Source: DASPLX01 sp035627375
Lineage (GTDB): Bacteria > Pseudomonadota > Gammaproteobacteria > Burkholderiales > Burkholderiaceae_D
DNA: 64,000 nucleotides
Assembly: GCA_035627375.1 (NCBI GenBank)
Contig: DASPLX010000010.1
Span: forward strand, 134,019-198,018
Direction of reading: 5' to 3'
Below the pieces are notes generated by a model that saw nothing but the letters and a program-made list of their open reading frames with translations, did no database searches and was not told where the DNA came from. Shown here one piece after another: positions 1 to 8,416 of this stretch (its first letter is position 1; each line of letters opens with the position of its first letter). The position numbers and the translations under genes were made by a program.

Positions 1-319
1 CCGGATACTGCGCTGCTCGTCGTTGCAGGGGACGGCCATGCGGCCCCCTCGCGCCTTGTCTCCGACCGTTCTGGCAAACATTCGGCAGACACTGCCTACT
101 GGGATGGATTCTTAGCCAGTCGCTTGACTTTCCCCCTAGGGGCAGACTTTATATTCCGAGGGCGGCAAACGAGTCTTCGATGCAGGCAAGGTCGTGATTC
201 GTGAAACCCCTGGCATGAATGAGGGCTTGCCGTTATGGCGAATGAAATGAATTCCGGCACGGCAAGGCATGACGATCTGCTGCCGTTCTTCCTTTTTCCA
301 ATATCTGAAAAACCGAGAA
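1..319. other. Left edge, no confident gene
   Basis: No recognisable gene lies here. Frame 1 on the plus strand stays open from the first base to about position 201, so the tail of a gene entering from the left cannot be excluded, but its translation matches nothing I know. A MerR-type promoter signature sits at 124-155. The rest up to the first gene is probably 5' untranslated sequence. Confidence 0.4.
124..155 (+). promoter_or_regulatory. Possible MerR/CueR-type promoter with central dyad
   Basis: A TTGACT hexamer (124-129) is followed by a C-run/G-run dyad (CCCCCTAGGGG, 132-142) and a T/A-rich stretch, TTTATATT (148-155). Depending on which -10 hexamer is used, the spacer is 18-20 bp, longer than the usual 17. 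That layout (dyad between widely spaced -35 and -10) is typical of promoters activated by MerR-family metal sensors such as CueR. No metal-resistance gene follows directly; the next gene downstream is the secreted protein at 320. The assignment is by pattern only. Confidence 0.35.
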
Positions 320-1966
320 ATGATTATAAAAAGAACTTTCTTTGTCTCCCTCATCAGCTTGGGGCTGCTCGCCCCCATCGTCCATGCATTTCCCAGTGGC
401 GCGCTGGAGGCTATATCGACGGAGGGCAAGGCAACAGGCGTCGCTTCCGATGCGGGTTATCCGGGTCAAGAGGTGACGGTCGATTTTTGGCTTGGTCCCG
501 CCGGAACCTTCGCGAAATATTTAGGCGGAACGACGACGATCGGCGGGAAATTCTCCTTCTCGATTCCCTTGGAACACCTCAGCAAGGAGATCTGTGCCTA
601 CGCCATCAATCGCGCAGCCCCGAACCATCCCAACATCGGCTGCATCGTCTGGAAGGACGCGCGGCCGCTCGGTTCGGTGTCCGCCGCCGAAGGCTCCGCC
701 TTCACGATCAGCGGCATGGGATACGATCCCAACAGTCCCGCTCGCTCCATGCAGGTGGACTTCTGGATTCCCGGCAGCAATACCGAGTTCGGCGCCTATG
801 TCGGGCAGACGCAAACCAATAGCGCCAAGCAGTTCAACTTCTCCTTCTCGCAGCAGCATGCCGGAAAACAGGTGTGCGCCTGGGGTATCAACGATTTGGG
901 AAAGGATCATGCGAAACTTGGCTGCTACCGCCATGCGGATCTTCGTTACTTCGGATATTTCCAGGACTCGACGCCCTTTCGCTATGGCCGCGGCAACTAC
1001 ATTCCGGAGGTGGCCGGACACACGAACCTGTCCTGGATCGAGAGCATGGACTGCAACGGCATGAAGCATGACACTGGGGCCGCCCATTTCTGCAGCGCCG
1101 GCACGCCCTATGTCGAGTCTTATCAGACCAACGCAGGCGGCATGGCCCAGCTCGATCTTTCCGATCTGGTTTACCGGGTTTACAGCGCGCAGCAATATCG
1201 CCAATCCATCGCGCTGCAACTCCAGCAGTTCATTTTCCGGGCCCGCTACGATGCTACCAGCGCGAACCGGAAGGTGGTGCTGGATGCCGATTACAAGAAC
1301 ATCCTGCGCGCCATCTCCCGGCACTTGGGAAATCGCGGGTTGTTGAACAACCTAGCGATGATCTATCCGCTGGACGAGCCGTACAGCACTGCCGATCATG
1401 TCTACAATGCCGAATTGGCTTCTTCGCTTAACGCGCTGAATAGCTTCATCAAGAGCGAAGGCCTCTTCGCGGGAGCGCCGATCGGTGTAATTTTCGCCTA
1501 CGATATTCTCGGCAAGCTCTGCAAGGAAGGCGCGAGTTGCGTATCCAATGCCAGGCTACTGGCCAATTTCGACTGGGTGGGTTACGACGGCTATCTGAGC
1601 ACCGGGGAAACCACGCAGGATTATGCGGCAATGATTGCAAAGCTGAGGCCGTTGATGGCGCCGAACCAACGCCTGATGCTAGTGCCGGAAACTCACCTCC
1701 ATCCGCAAGTCGGTTATCCATCCTATATGTGCGACAGAGGCAAATATCCCTCGCTGGCACTGAACGAATGCGTGGTGGTGTCCAATTTCGACAGGTTGTA
1801 CAAAGCGGCCAAGGAGAATAACGCCATTGCGATCGTTCCGTTCCAATGGCAGACGCACAGCGACGGTGTTGTCCATCGCCCTGGTGCCCAGTCCTTTTCG
1901 TCCACGGCCCTGGGACGATTGAAGCAGGTAGGAGTCGGAATCTCGAACGGAAACCTGATCCCCTAA
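320..1966 (+). CDS. Secreted protein with two beta-repeats and a possible glycoside hydrolase-like domain
   Basis: A 548-residue exported protein. The ATG at 320 is chosen because it places a classical signal peptide (MIIKRTFF followed by a hydrophobic core ending in VHA) at the N terminus; upstream in-frame codons add a non-signal sequence. After the signal come two related modules of about 80 residues, each containing a VDFW motif and ending in a Cys-Ala-(Tyr/Trp)-(Ala/Gly)-Ile-Asn motif, so probably a duplicated beta-sandwich. The C-terminal 330 residues contain LDEPY and FDWVGYDGY, and then a VPET segment, an arrangement reminiscent of TIM-barrel glycosidases with two acidic residues. No enzyme family is assigned. 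It stands alone, with a possible MerR-type promoter about 165 bp upstream. Confidence 0.75.
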   Translation: MIIKRTFFVSLISLGLLAPIVHAFPSGALEAISTEGKATGVASDAGYPGQEVTVDFWLGPAGTFAKYLGGTTTIGGKFSFSIPLEHLSKEICAYAINRAAPNHPNIGCIVWKDARPLGSVSAAEGSAFTISGMGYDPNSPARSMQVDFWIPGSNTEFGAYVGQTQTNSAKQFNFSFSQQHAGKQVCAWGINDLGKDHAKLGCYRHADLRYFGYFQDSTPFRYGRGNYIPEVAGHTNLSWIESMDCNGMKHDTGAAHFCSAGTPYVESYQTNAGGMAQLDLSDLVYRVYSAQQYRQSIALQLQQFIFRARYDATSANRKVVLDADYKNILRAISRHLGNRGLLNNLAMIYPLDEPYSTADHVYNAELASSLNALNSFIKSEGLFAGAPIGVIFAYDILGKLCKEGASCVSNARLLANFDWVGYDGYLSTGETTQDYAAMIAKLRPLMAPNQRLMLVPETHLHPQVGYPSYMCDRGKYPSLALNECVVVSNFDRLYKAAKENNAIAIVPFQWQTHSDGVVHRPGAQSFSSTALGRLKQVGVGISNGNLIP

Positions 1967-2103
1967 GACCGATTTCCTGCGGCGGTGCCGGACCGGATCC
2001 TGCGACGAACAGGTCCGGCACAACCAATTTGTACCGAACGGAAAGAATTCAGAACCCGATTGCCAGGTTCCGAACTTCCTTCCGACGAAACACACGAGGT
2101 GAA

Positions 2104-2682
2104 TCAGGCGAAATTCTTGGCCGCGAAATCCCAGTTGACCAGGTTCCAGAATGCCTCGACATACTTGGGACGCGCATTGCGGTAGTCGACGTAGTAGGCG
2201 TGCTCCCAGACGTCGCAGGTCAGCAGCGGTTTGTCGGCGCCGGTCAGCGGCGTGGCGGCGTTCGAGGTGTTGACGATGTCGAGCGAGCCGTCGGCTTTCT
2301 TGACCAGCCAGGTCCAGCCGGAACCGAAATTGCCGACGCAGGACTTGGTGAACTCTTCCTTGAACTTGTCGAACGAGCCCCACTTCACGCCGATCGCGTC
2401 GGCCAGCGCGCCGGTAGGAGCGCCGCCGCCGTTCGGCTTCAAGCCGTTCCAGTAGAACGTGTGGTTCCAGACCTGGGCCGCGTTGTTGAACACGCCGCCG
2501 GACGATTTTTTGACGATCTCTTCGAGCGACGCGTTCTCGAATTCCGTGCCCTTGATCAGGTTGTTCAGATTGGTCACGTAAGCCTGATGGTGCTTGCCGT
2601 AGTGGTATTCCAGGGTCTCCTTGGAAATATGCGGCTGCAGGGCATCCATTGCATAGGGCAGCGGCGGCAAAGTGTGTTCCAT
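2104..2682 (-). CDS. sodB: Superoxide dismutase (Fe)
   Basis: Dismutes superoxide to oxygen and hydrogen peroxide in the cytoplasm. The 192-residue length is normal for SodB. The N terminus (LPPLPYAMDALQPHIS) and metal ligands are visible: His27 in EYHYGKHH, a second His in the WNHTFYW helix, and the Asp/His pair of DVWEHAYYVDYRN. FGSGWTWLV is typical of the family, and the iron-type signature fits better than manganese. A ribosome-binding sequence (AAAGGACAC) precedes the ATG at 2682. In related genomes, as I remember them, sodB sits directly downstream of xseA on the same strand; here the two are about 13 kb apart. Confidence 0.97.
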   Translation of the reverse strand: MEHTLPPLPYAMDALQPHISKETLEYHYGKHHQAYVTNLNNLIKGTEFENASLEEIVKKSSGGVFNNAAQVWNHTFYWNGLKPNGGGAPTGALADAIGVKWGSFDKFKEEFTKSCVGNFGSGWTWLVKKADGSLDIVNTSNAATPLTGADKPLLTCDVWEHAYYVDYRNARPKYVEAFWNLVNWDFAAKNFA

Positions 2683-2949
2683 GGTGTGTCCTTTCTGTAT
2701 TTGAGCGTTAGGTGATGGAAAAGAAAATCATGTCGCCGACGGCGGCAGGCCTGTTCGCGGCCGCCAACGAAATCGGTACGGACATCCGGGAATTCACGCG
2801 ACTTTCTGGGCAGGCATGCCGAAGCTTATCCGGCTTGGACTGCTGGAATATTGCGAAAACCATATGGCGGTTATTTTACAGACAATCCTCCCCACCTGCC
2901 GCCGCGCCGACGAAGCCGCCGAGGATCCGTTCCAGGTCGAGGGATTGTA

Positions 2950-3417
2950 AGCGTACCCAAGCGACAGAAGATGGTCCGACAGCATGCAGAAGTGCGAAGC
3001 CTCTTCCGATGCCACACGCAACTAGTCAATGTAAAACGCCTGCGGCATGCGATCAAAGCGCCACATGGCGTCGCGCGCGAGATTGACGGCGTTGAATTCG
3101 ATATGGGCCAGTGCGTGGATCAGCATGGCTCGCCCTTCCACCGTCGCCATGGAACGCCGCCCGACGAGACGGGGCGGAACAAGCTCCGGACGCTCCGGGC
3201 GGCCCGGGATCGCACCTGTGGTGGTCAGCACCACGTCCGGAGGCAGGCGAAGTCGCCCCTCCTTCCAGCTCCGTGCCATGTCAGCGACAGCCGCTGTCTT
3301 CGGTGCTGGTTCTGACGCAAGCAGGCACGCGAGCGCGCTGGCGCGCAGTTCGCCCTCTGTCAGTGGCCGCGTCGTCGGACCGCAAGGGCCCGACTCGATT
3401 GTTGGTGTGGAAGCCAT
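2950..3417 (-). pseudogene. Broken DUF455 (ferritin-like) protein gene
   Basis: The reverse-strand frame starting at 3417 reads like the N-terminal half of a DUF455 ferritin-like protein, with RAMLIHALAHIEFNAVNLA and the MPQAFYID segment. The frame then meets TAG at 3022-3024, where the family has Trp (TGG), and continues in the same frame with LRVASEEASHFCMLSDHLL before homology ends abruptly near 2950. About the last 120 residues of the usual protein are missing. This looks like a nonsense mutation plus a deletion or rearrangement. The sequence from 2683 to 2950, between the break and sodB, holds no recognisable gene and presumably contains the sodB promoter. Confidence 0.8.
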
Positions 3418-3544
3418 CAGTTCTAAACCCTGTTCACATCCGAAAATGGCCCGGTATTCGCAAGGGCGAAAGTATATGACGGAACCTTGATTCCCGGGGC
3501 GCACCGCCTGCCGCTAGCACAGGAGATGGCGGGCCCCGAGGGCT

Positions 3545-4279
3545 TCAGAGAAAACCGGCGCCGCGTTCCGCCTGTTCGACAAATGGGCCCGGGGGTTGCA
3601 GGCGGAACGGTATATCGGTTGTTCTCACCGCAGTAATCCGGTCAGCCCGGAACGATCTGATGGCATTACGCAGGCGATCCCACGTCAGCAGAAACCAGAT
3701 CGGTGAGCTGAAGTAGAGAAACTGGGGTTCCACGGTTCGGGTCGAGCGCGCTCCGTTGCCATCTACATAGTCAATGACAATACACTGCTGTTCAAGGAAC
3801 GCGCGCGCGATGTCGCCATGTGACGCGGCGCGCGGCGGAGGAAACGATGCCAGCATCGCGCCCGATGCCGGGGTGCCGATCAGGATGCGCTTGCGCAGCG
3901 ACCGGATGCGCCCCTGCTGAGCCGGCGCAAACGACGTGGCGACCTTCCGCCGGATTGCATCCAAATGCTGCATGAAGAAGGGCTGGTTCATGCGCTCGGC
4001 AATGACAAGACTGAGCAGCAGATCAATCGCCTCCTCAGGGCTGAGATGAAGACGGCCGAAGTGCCAGTTTCGTTGCAGACGCAGGCCGCCGCCGCGGCCG
4101 CGGTCTGCCTCAATCGGCACGCCATGGTCCTTGAGAATCGCCAGGTCGCGATTGAGGGTGCGTCGACTGACACCCAGTTCGTCCGCCAGCAGCGCGGCGG
4201 TTGTAAAGTCACTGGCACTAAGCAGGCCCTTGAGCTGCTCAAGGCGATGCAGTCGGGATGTTGAGGAACGGGTTGCCAT
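3545..4279 (-). CDS. YafY-type HTH/WYL-domain transcriptional regulator
   Basis: A 244-residue DNA-binding regulator. Residues about 10-65 form a DeoR-like helix-turn-helix (AALLADELGVSRRTLNRDLA) followed by a glycine-rich wing. The C-terminal half is a WYL-type ligand-sensing domain (LEQQCIVIDYVDGNG, then FLYFSSPIWFLLTWDRLRNAIRSFRADRI). An in-frame TTG lies just upstream, but ATG at 4279 gives the usual start. It is divergent from the small gene at 4351, with 71 bp between them containing an inverted repeat, so it probably controls that gene, and perhaps the DNA alkylation repair gene after it, as well as itself. The ligand is unknown. Confidence 0.88.
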   Translation of the reverse strand: MATRSSTSRLHRLEQLKGLLSASDFTTAALLADELGVSRRTLNRDLAILKDHGVPIEADRGRGGGLRLQRNWHFGRLHLSPEEAIDLLLSLVIAERMNQPFFMQHLDAIRRKVATSFAPAQQGRIRSLRKRILIGTPASGAMLASFPPPRAASHGDIARAFLEQQCIVIDYVDGNGARSTRTVEPQFLYFSSPIWFLLTWDRLRNAIRSFRADRITAVRTTDIPFRLQPPGPFVEQAERGAGFL

Positions 4280-4298
4280 CAAACAAATATGACGTAAT

Positions 4299-4319
4299 TT
4301 GTCCTATTTGGCAAGACAA
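4299..4319. promoter_or_regulatory. Inverted repeat between divergent genes, possible WYL-regulator operator
   Basis: The half-sites TTGTC (4299-4303) and GACAA (4315-4319) are separated by 11 bp, so their centres are 16 bp apart. The site lies midway between the regulator start (4279) and the next gene (4351), in an AT-richer patch. YafY/WYL regulators often bind TGTC/GACA-type half-sites. The repeat is short and the assignment rests on position. Confidence 0.35.
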
Positions 4320-4350
4320 TGCAATCTCTCACCACAACACGGAGGACATC

Positions 4351-4671
4351 ATGGAAGCACCTTTCATTCATCTCGCTGAAATCAAACTGGCACCCGGCGT
4401 TTCCGAAGCCGAGCTGCTGGCAGCGTCCGACGCTTTCGAGCGCAATTTCGTCAGCAAGCAGGAGGGAGTTCTGCGTCGCATCCTTCTCAAGGGTCCGGGC
4501 GGGAGCTATGCCGACCTGGTTTTCTACAGGTCGCGCGAAGACGCTGACCGCCTCATGCAGAACGAGGAAGCCAATCTTCACTGCCAGTCGTACTTCAGCG
4601 TCATGCAACTGCCGGAAGACGACCCGGAAGCTGGCGTCACGAGTTTCGAAACCTTGCGTACCTACGGCTGA
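4351..4671 (+). CDS. Small ABM-like (dimeric alpha-beta barrel) protein
   Basis: A 106-residue protein beginning MEAPFIHLAEIKLAPGVSE. A GGAGG ribosome-binding site at 4341-4345 fixes the ATG at 4351. The pattern of an N-terminal strand, then VLRRILLKGPGGSYADLVFYRSREDADRLM, fits the ferredoxin-like dimeric alpha-beta barrel fold used by antibiotic-biosynthesis-monooxygenase-type and related small proteins. No catalytic residues can be named. It is divergent from the WYL regulator, and the following gene starts 4 bp downstream, suggesting a two-gene operon under that regulator. Confidence 0.75.
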   Translation: MEAPFIHLAEIKLAPGVSEAELLAASDAFERNFVSKQEGVLRRILLKGPGGSYADLVFYRSREDADRLMQNEEANLHCQSYFSVMQLPEDDPEAGVTSFETLRTYG

Positions 4672-4675
4672 TGCA

Positions 4676-5809
4676 ATGGGCGCCGCGTTGAAAGAAGTGC
4701 TGGGACCGGAAGCGATCGCCTGGCTCGCAACACAGGTCAGCGGTGCCTGGCCTGTTTTCGACGCGGTCGCCTTCACCCGCGACTGCCACGTCGGTCTTGA
4801 TGAGATGGGCCTGATGGAGCGGGCACACCATCTTGCCCGCTGCCTGCACGATTATCTGCCGAAGCCATTTCCGTTAGCGGCGCAAGTACTGTCCACGAGT
4901 TTCGGGCCGCAGTGCGCGTCCGACGGGTCCGGCCTCGATACGCTGCGCTACCTTCCGCATTCCTGCTTCGTCCAGCGTTACGGACTGAATGATATCGAAG
5001 CTTCCCTGCAGTTCCAGCACGCGCTCACCCAGCGATTCACCGCTGAATTCAGCATCCGCGCCTTTCTGGCCACCGATGCGGAACGAACGTGGCGGCAGCT
5101 GGAAGAGTGGGCGCTCGACCCGAATGTCCATGTGCGACGCCTGGTGTCGGAAGGAACCCGCACGCGTCTCCCCTGGGCACCACGCGTGCCCACTCTGACG
5201 GAGCAGCCGTTGCGTGTGCTTGCGCTGCTGGAGCGTCTGAAGGACGACTCGGAACGGTATGTGCAACGGTCGGTCGCCAACAGTCTTAACGACCTTGCGA
5301 AGGATCATCCGCAGATGGTGATCGAAACCGCAGCCCGGTGGCTGGCAGATGCACCGGTGAACCGTCAATGGATCGTACGACACGGGTTGCGCACCCTGAT
5401 CAAGCAGGGCAACAGGGAGGCGCTGGCGCTGCTGGGCGTAAGCAGGCTGCCGGAAGTAGCAGTGTCCATTCCGGCGCCGAGGCAGGAGACGGTGCTCCTC
5501 GGCGACAGCCTTGCACTGACGTTCCATCTGGCCAGCACGTCGGCGACCGACCAGGATCTTCTGGTCGACTATCGCGTTCATTTCGTCAAGGCCAACGGCA
5601 CGACGCGGCCGAAGGTATTCAAGCTGCGCAGGCTTACCCTCAAACCAGGCGAACAGACCATCCTGCGTGCGTCCGTGTCATTTGCGGCAATGACGACGCG
5701 GCGTCACTACCCGGGGCCGCACCACATCGAGCTGCTCATCAACGGCGTGGCGCAGCCAGCGATGACATGCACCGTGATTACACCTCCCGCAACGGTACCG
5801 AATCCCTGA
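4676..5809 (+). CDS. DNA alkylation repair protein (AlkD-like HEAT-repeat family)
   Basis: A 377-residue protein. Residues about 1-260 are helical HEAT-like repeats with typical AlkD-family segments: SIRAFLATDAERTWRQLEEW, a run of HVRRLVSEGTRTRLPWA, and YVQRSVANSLNDLAKDHP. Members flip or clamp damaged bases and remove alkylated purines without a helix-hairpin-helix domain. The last 110 residues form a beta-rich domain, as in the longer subfamily of these proteins. ATG at 4676 follows the previous stop by 4 bp, so translation is probably coupled. The gene lies just left of an IS66 copy but is intact. It is one of three alkylation-repair genes in the window, with ogt and alkB. Confidence 0.85.
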   Translation: MGAALKEVLGPEAIAWLATQVSGAWPVFDAVAFTRDCHVGLDEMGLMERAHHLARCLHDYLPKPFPLAAQVLSTSFGPQCASDGSGLDTLRYLPHSCFVQRYGLNDIEASLQFQHALTQRFTAEFSIRAFLATDAERTWRQLEEWALDPNVHVRRLVSEGTRTRLPWAPRVPTLTEQPLRVLALLERLKDDSERYVQRSVANSLNDLAKDHPQMVIETAARWLADAPVNRQWIVRHGLRTLIKQGNREALALLGVSRLPEVAVSIPAPRQETVLLGDSLALTFHLASTSATDQDLLVDYRVHFVKANGTTRPKVFKLRRLTLKPGEQTILRASVSFAAMTTRRHYPGPHHIELLINGVAQPAMTCTVITPPATVPNP

Positions 5810-5896
5810 GAGTCGCCCTGAAAACACCAAGCAAGGTTTCTTGGCTCCGGCGTGACTTGCTAATTCTGTTGCACGGAGTTGCCACGCTCGAATCAT

Positions 5897-5918
5897 GTAA
5901 GCGTCCAGCCCTCCCACC
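5897..5918 (+). repeat. Left terminal inverted repeat of IS66 element
   Basis: The 22 bases from 5897 begin GTAAGCGTCCAGCCCTCCCA and match the reverse complement of 8212-8233 at 20 of 22 positions. They lie 13 bp outside the stop codon of tnpC. Confidence 0.9.
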
Positions 5919-5930
5919 TTCACGGCAGAG

Positions 5931-7472
5931 TCAAGCCAGCGTAGACTCCGCAAATGGCAGCAGCGATTCGATGTTGCTGTTCGGACAGGTCGGCAGTTTG
6001 TCGAGGGTTTCGGCAAGCCAGCGGGCCGGGTCCAGCCCGTTGAGTCTGGAAGTGGCAAACAGGCTCTGGATGGCCGCGGCGCGGCGGCCGGCCCGTTCCG
6101 AGCCGGCAAACAGCCAGTTCTTCTTGCCGATGGCGATCGGGCGGATCGCGTTCTCGACCGGGTTGTTGTCGCTCGGGAGGATGCCGGAGCTGGCGTAGCG
6201 CACCAGCGCATCCCAACGCTTGAGTGCATGCTCGACAGCCTTGCCCGTGGCGCTGCCTGCGGCGACGGTGCGCTGCGTGGCCAGCAGCCAGGCGTGCAGT
6301 TCGTCCAGCGCCGGCACGGCGCGCTCCTGGCGTACGGCCAGGCGCCCGGCAGGGCTCAAACTGGCGGCGTCCTGCTCGATGGCGTACAGCTGCGCGATGC
6401 GGCGCAGCGCTTCCTCGGCCACGGGGCTGCCGCTGGCGGCGTGCAGGTCGAAGAACTTGCGCCGGATGTGAGCCAGGCAAGCCAGTTCGGTAGGGCCCTG
6501 CGCAAACAGGGCCTTGTAGCCGGCGTAATCGTCCACCATCAGGTGGCCGCGCCAGTCCTGTAGAAAAGCGCGCGCGTGGGCGCCGGCCCGGCTCGGCTGG
6601 TAGTCGAACACGACGATGGGCGGTCCATCTTCCCAAGTGCCGGAGCGGTAGGCCCACAGGCAGGACTGGCGGGTCTTGCCGCTGCCGAGGTCCAGCTGGC
6701 GCACTGGCGTCTCGTCGGCATGCAGGCAGGCGCGCTGGCGCAGCAGCTCTTTCAATCGGTCGGCCAGCGGCTGCAGGACCACGCCGATGCGGCCGATCCA
6801 CTGCGCCAGCGTCGAGCGCGCCAGCGGCACGCCTTGGCGCGCGGCGATCTGTTCGATCCGGTACAGCGGCAGGTGGTCCAGGTACTTGCTGGTCGCAACC
6901 CAGGCTAGCAGGCCGGGCGCGGCCAGGCCGCCGTCGATCACCGCGGGCGGCACCGGTGCCGCCGTCAGGGTGTCTCAGGCGTGGCAGGCATACTGCGGCC
7001 GGATGTGACGGTGCACGAAGAAGCGCGCCGGTTCCACGTCGAGCTGCTCGCTGACGTCTTCGCCGATCTTGACCAAGCCGGACCCGCACTGGCCGCAGGA
7101 GCACGATGCAGGCTCATGGCGGTGCTCGATGCGCGGCAGGTCGGGCGGCAACGCCTGGCGGCCGGCACGCTTGCGTGCTGGCTTGACGCTCGCCTGGCTT
7201 TCCAGCTCGCCCTCGATGGCGGCCAGGTCCATGTCGACCGCTTCCTCGAACAGCGAGCGCTGCTCGCCGGTGAGCGCTTCGCTGGCCTTGCCGTAGCGGA
7301 TGCGCTTGAGGTAAGCCAGCTCGTGCGTCAGGGCCGTGATCTTGAAGTCCTGTTCCGCCAGCTGCGCTTGCCGCTGCGCCAGCGTCGTCTGCTGCTGCTC
7401 GACCAATGCGCGCACCTTCGCCAGCATGGCGGGATCGATATCGTTGCGGGCGAGTTCGTCGAGCAGGTTCAT
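5931..7472 (-). pseudogene. tnpC: IS66 transposase TnpC, interrupted by an in-frame TGA
   Basis: This is the main DDE transposase of the IS66 element. The first 165 codons (7472 to 6978) carry the leading helical and zinc-binding region (CSCGQCGSGL). The frame then meets TGA at 6975-6977, where relatives have Cys in the ACxxCDTLTAAP segment (a TGC to TGA change), and continues in the same frame for 347 more codons. The downstream part holds the catalytic acidic residues in HADETPVRQL, MVDDYAGYKALF and the PVENAIRPIAIGKKNWLF segment. Apart from this codon the gene looks full length. It could yield only a truncated N-terminal protein unless TGA is read through. Confidence 0.9.
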
Positions 7473-7532
7473 GGCGTTGCAGTGTAGCTAGCCGGGCCGA
7501 TGTTTACAAGCCAAACAGTATGCGTCTCCCCC

Positions 7533-7864
7533 TTATAGGCGCCACTGCGCAGGTGCCTGTGCCGACAGGCGCTGCCAGTCCACGCCCATGACCAGCCATT
7601 GCCACTGCTCGGCGCTGAGCTGCCAGCATTTGTCGCCGGGCTCCGGCCAGACGAACTGACCACGGTGCAGGCACATCCACACGCCGGTGCCGTCCCAGCT
7701 CACCACCTTCATGCGCGTACGGCGCCGGTTGCTGAACACATAGGCCGTGCCGTCGCAGGGAGCGCGGCCCAGCGTCTGCTCACGTGCAGGGACAGGCCGT
7801 CGACGCCGGTGCGCATGTCTACCGGATCGAGCGCCAGCCAGATCGATTCCGGCAGCAGCTTCAC
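7533..7864 (-). pseudogene. tnpB: IS66 accessory protein TnpB, frameshifted
   Basis: A GTG start at 7864 overlaps the tnpA stop (GTGA), the usual IS66 coupling. The first codons read VKLLPESIWLALDPVDMRTG, the conserved TnpB N terminus. Between 7780 and 7781 one base is missing, in the codons that should give HVQQTLGRAPCDG. The rest of the protein (TLGRAPCDGTAYVFSNRRRT and onward to WQRLSAQ) continues in another frame. The product would be truncated and aberrant. Confidence 0.88.
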
Positions 7865-8157
7865 CGCAGCTCCTGCAGCAGCTTGGCCAGCCAGGCAGCA
7901 TCGACGCCGGCATCCATGCGCATGCTCCAGTTGGAAGGGCTACGCAGTTCCAGAGTCGCAGCCGTGCTCGGTGCGCTGATGCGCACTGGCCGCAGCTGGG
8001 GGCTGCTTGCTGCGCGCTCGACGCGGCGGGCCCAGTACTTGAGGCGCTCCACGCCGATATCGTGATCTCGGCAATAGGCTTCAGCCGGCAGGCCGGTGCT
8101 GCGCCAGTGCGCTACGCGCTCGTGCCAGGTTGATGCGGGAATGCGGTGACGCGTCAT
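7861..8157 (-). CDS. tnpA: IS66 accessory protein TnpA
   Basis: A 98-residue helix-turn-helix protein, the first gene of the IS66 element. ATG at 8157 gives MTRHRIPASTWHERVAHWRS, followed by the recognition-type segment GLPAEAYCRDHDIGVERLKYWARR. An upstream in-frame ATG at 8202 would start within 32 bp of the inverted repeat and is less likely. The stop overlaps the tnpB start by three bases. It is the only gene of the element that appears intact. Confidence 0.85.
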   Translation of the reverse strand: MTRHRIPASTWHERVAHWRSTGLPAEAYCRDHDIGVERLKYWARRVERAASSPQLRPVRISAPSTAATLELRSPSNWSMRMDAGVDAAWLAKLLQELR

Positions 8158-8211
8158 GGGATCCTCGAAGTAGAAAACATCGAGTCTGCCCGTCATTGGC
8201 ACTACATCATA

Positions 8212-8233
8212 GGAGGGAGGGCTGCACGCTTAC
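8212..8233 (-). repeat. Right terminal inverted repeat of IS66 element
   Basis: Read on the minus strand these 22 bases begin GTAAGCGTGCAGCCCTCCCT. They differ from the left end at two positions. The tnpA start lies 54 bp inside. Confidence 0.9.
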
Positions 8234-8416
8234 GAGGGATTAGATTCTTTGCTCTAGTTCTCAAGCCGCGTCGAGCGCGCTTTCTTGCGCGGAATCACAT
8301 CTTCGTCGAAACGCCTCCCTTACTGTGTTCGTGCGCGGAAATTATCGGTATGCAACCGTTTTATCCAAACCTTCCGATTCCGTCGCGCCAATATCGACCA
8401 CAAGGAGATAAGAAGA

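Larger units (their letters stand above)
5897..8233 (-). mobile_element. IS66-family insertion sequence, decayed
   Basis: A 2337-bp element with the classical three-gene IS66 layout (tnpA, tnpB, tnpC in that transcription order on the minus strand) bounded by 22-bp terminal inverted repeats matching at 20 positions and beginning GTAAGCGT. Flanking octamers (CGAATCAT left, GAGGGATT right) do not match, so the 8-bp target duplication expected of IS66 is absent. tnpC carries an in-frame stop and tnpB a one-base deletion, so this copy cannot make a full set of transposition proteins. Confidence 0.93.

Noticed and set aside
2712..3086. 124-codon plus-strand frame next to sodB
   Set aside because: Overlaps the DUF455 remnant on the other strand, resembles no family, and no good ribosome-binding site was seen.
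5920..7104. 394-codon minus-strand frame in the IS66 region
   Set aside because: Alternative frame of tnpC; the true frame is recognised by its DDE motifs.
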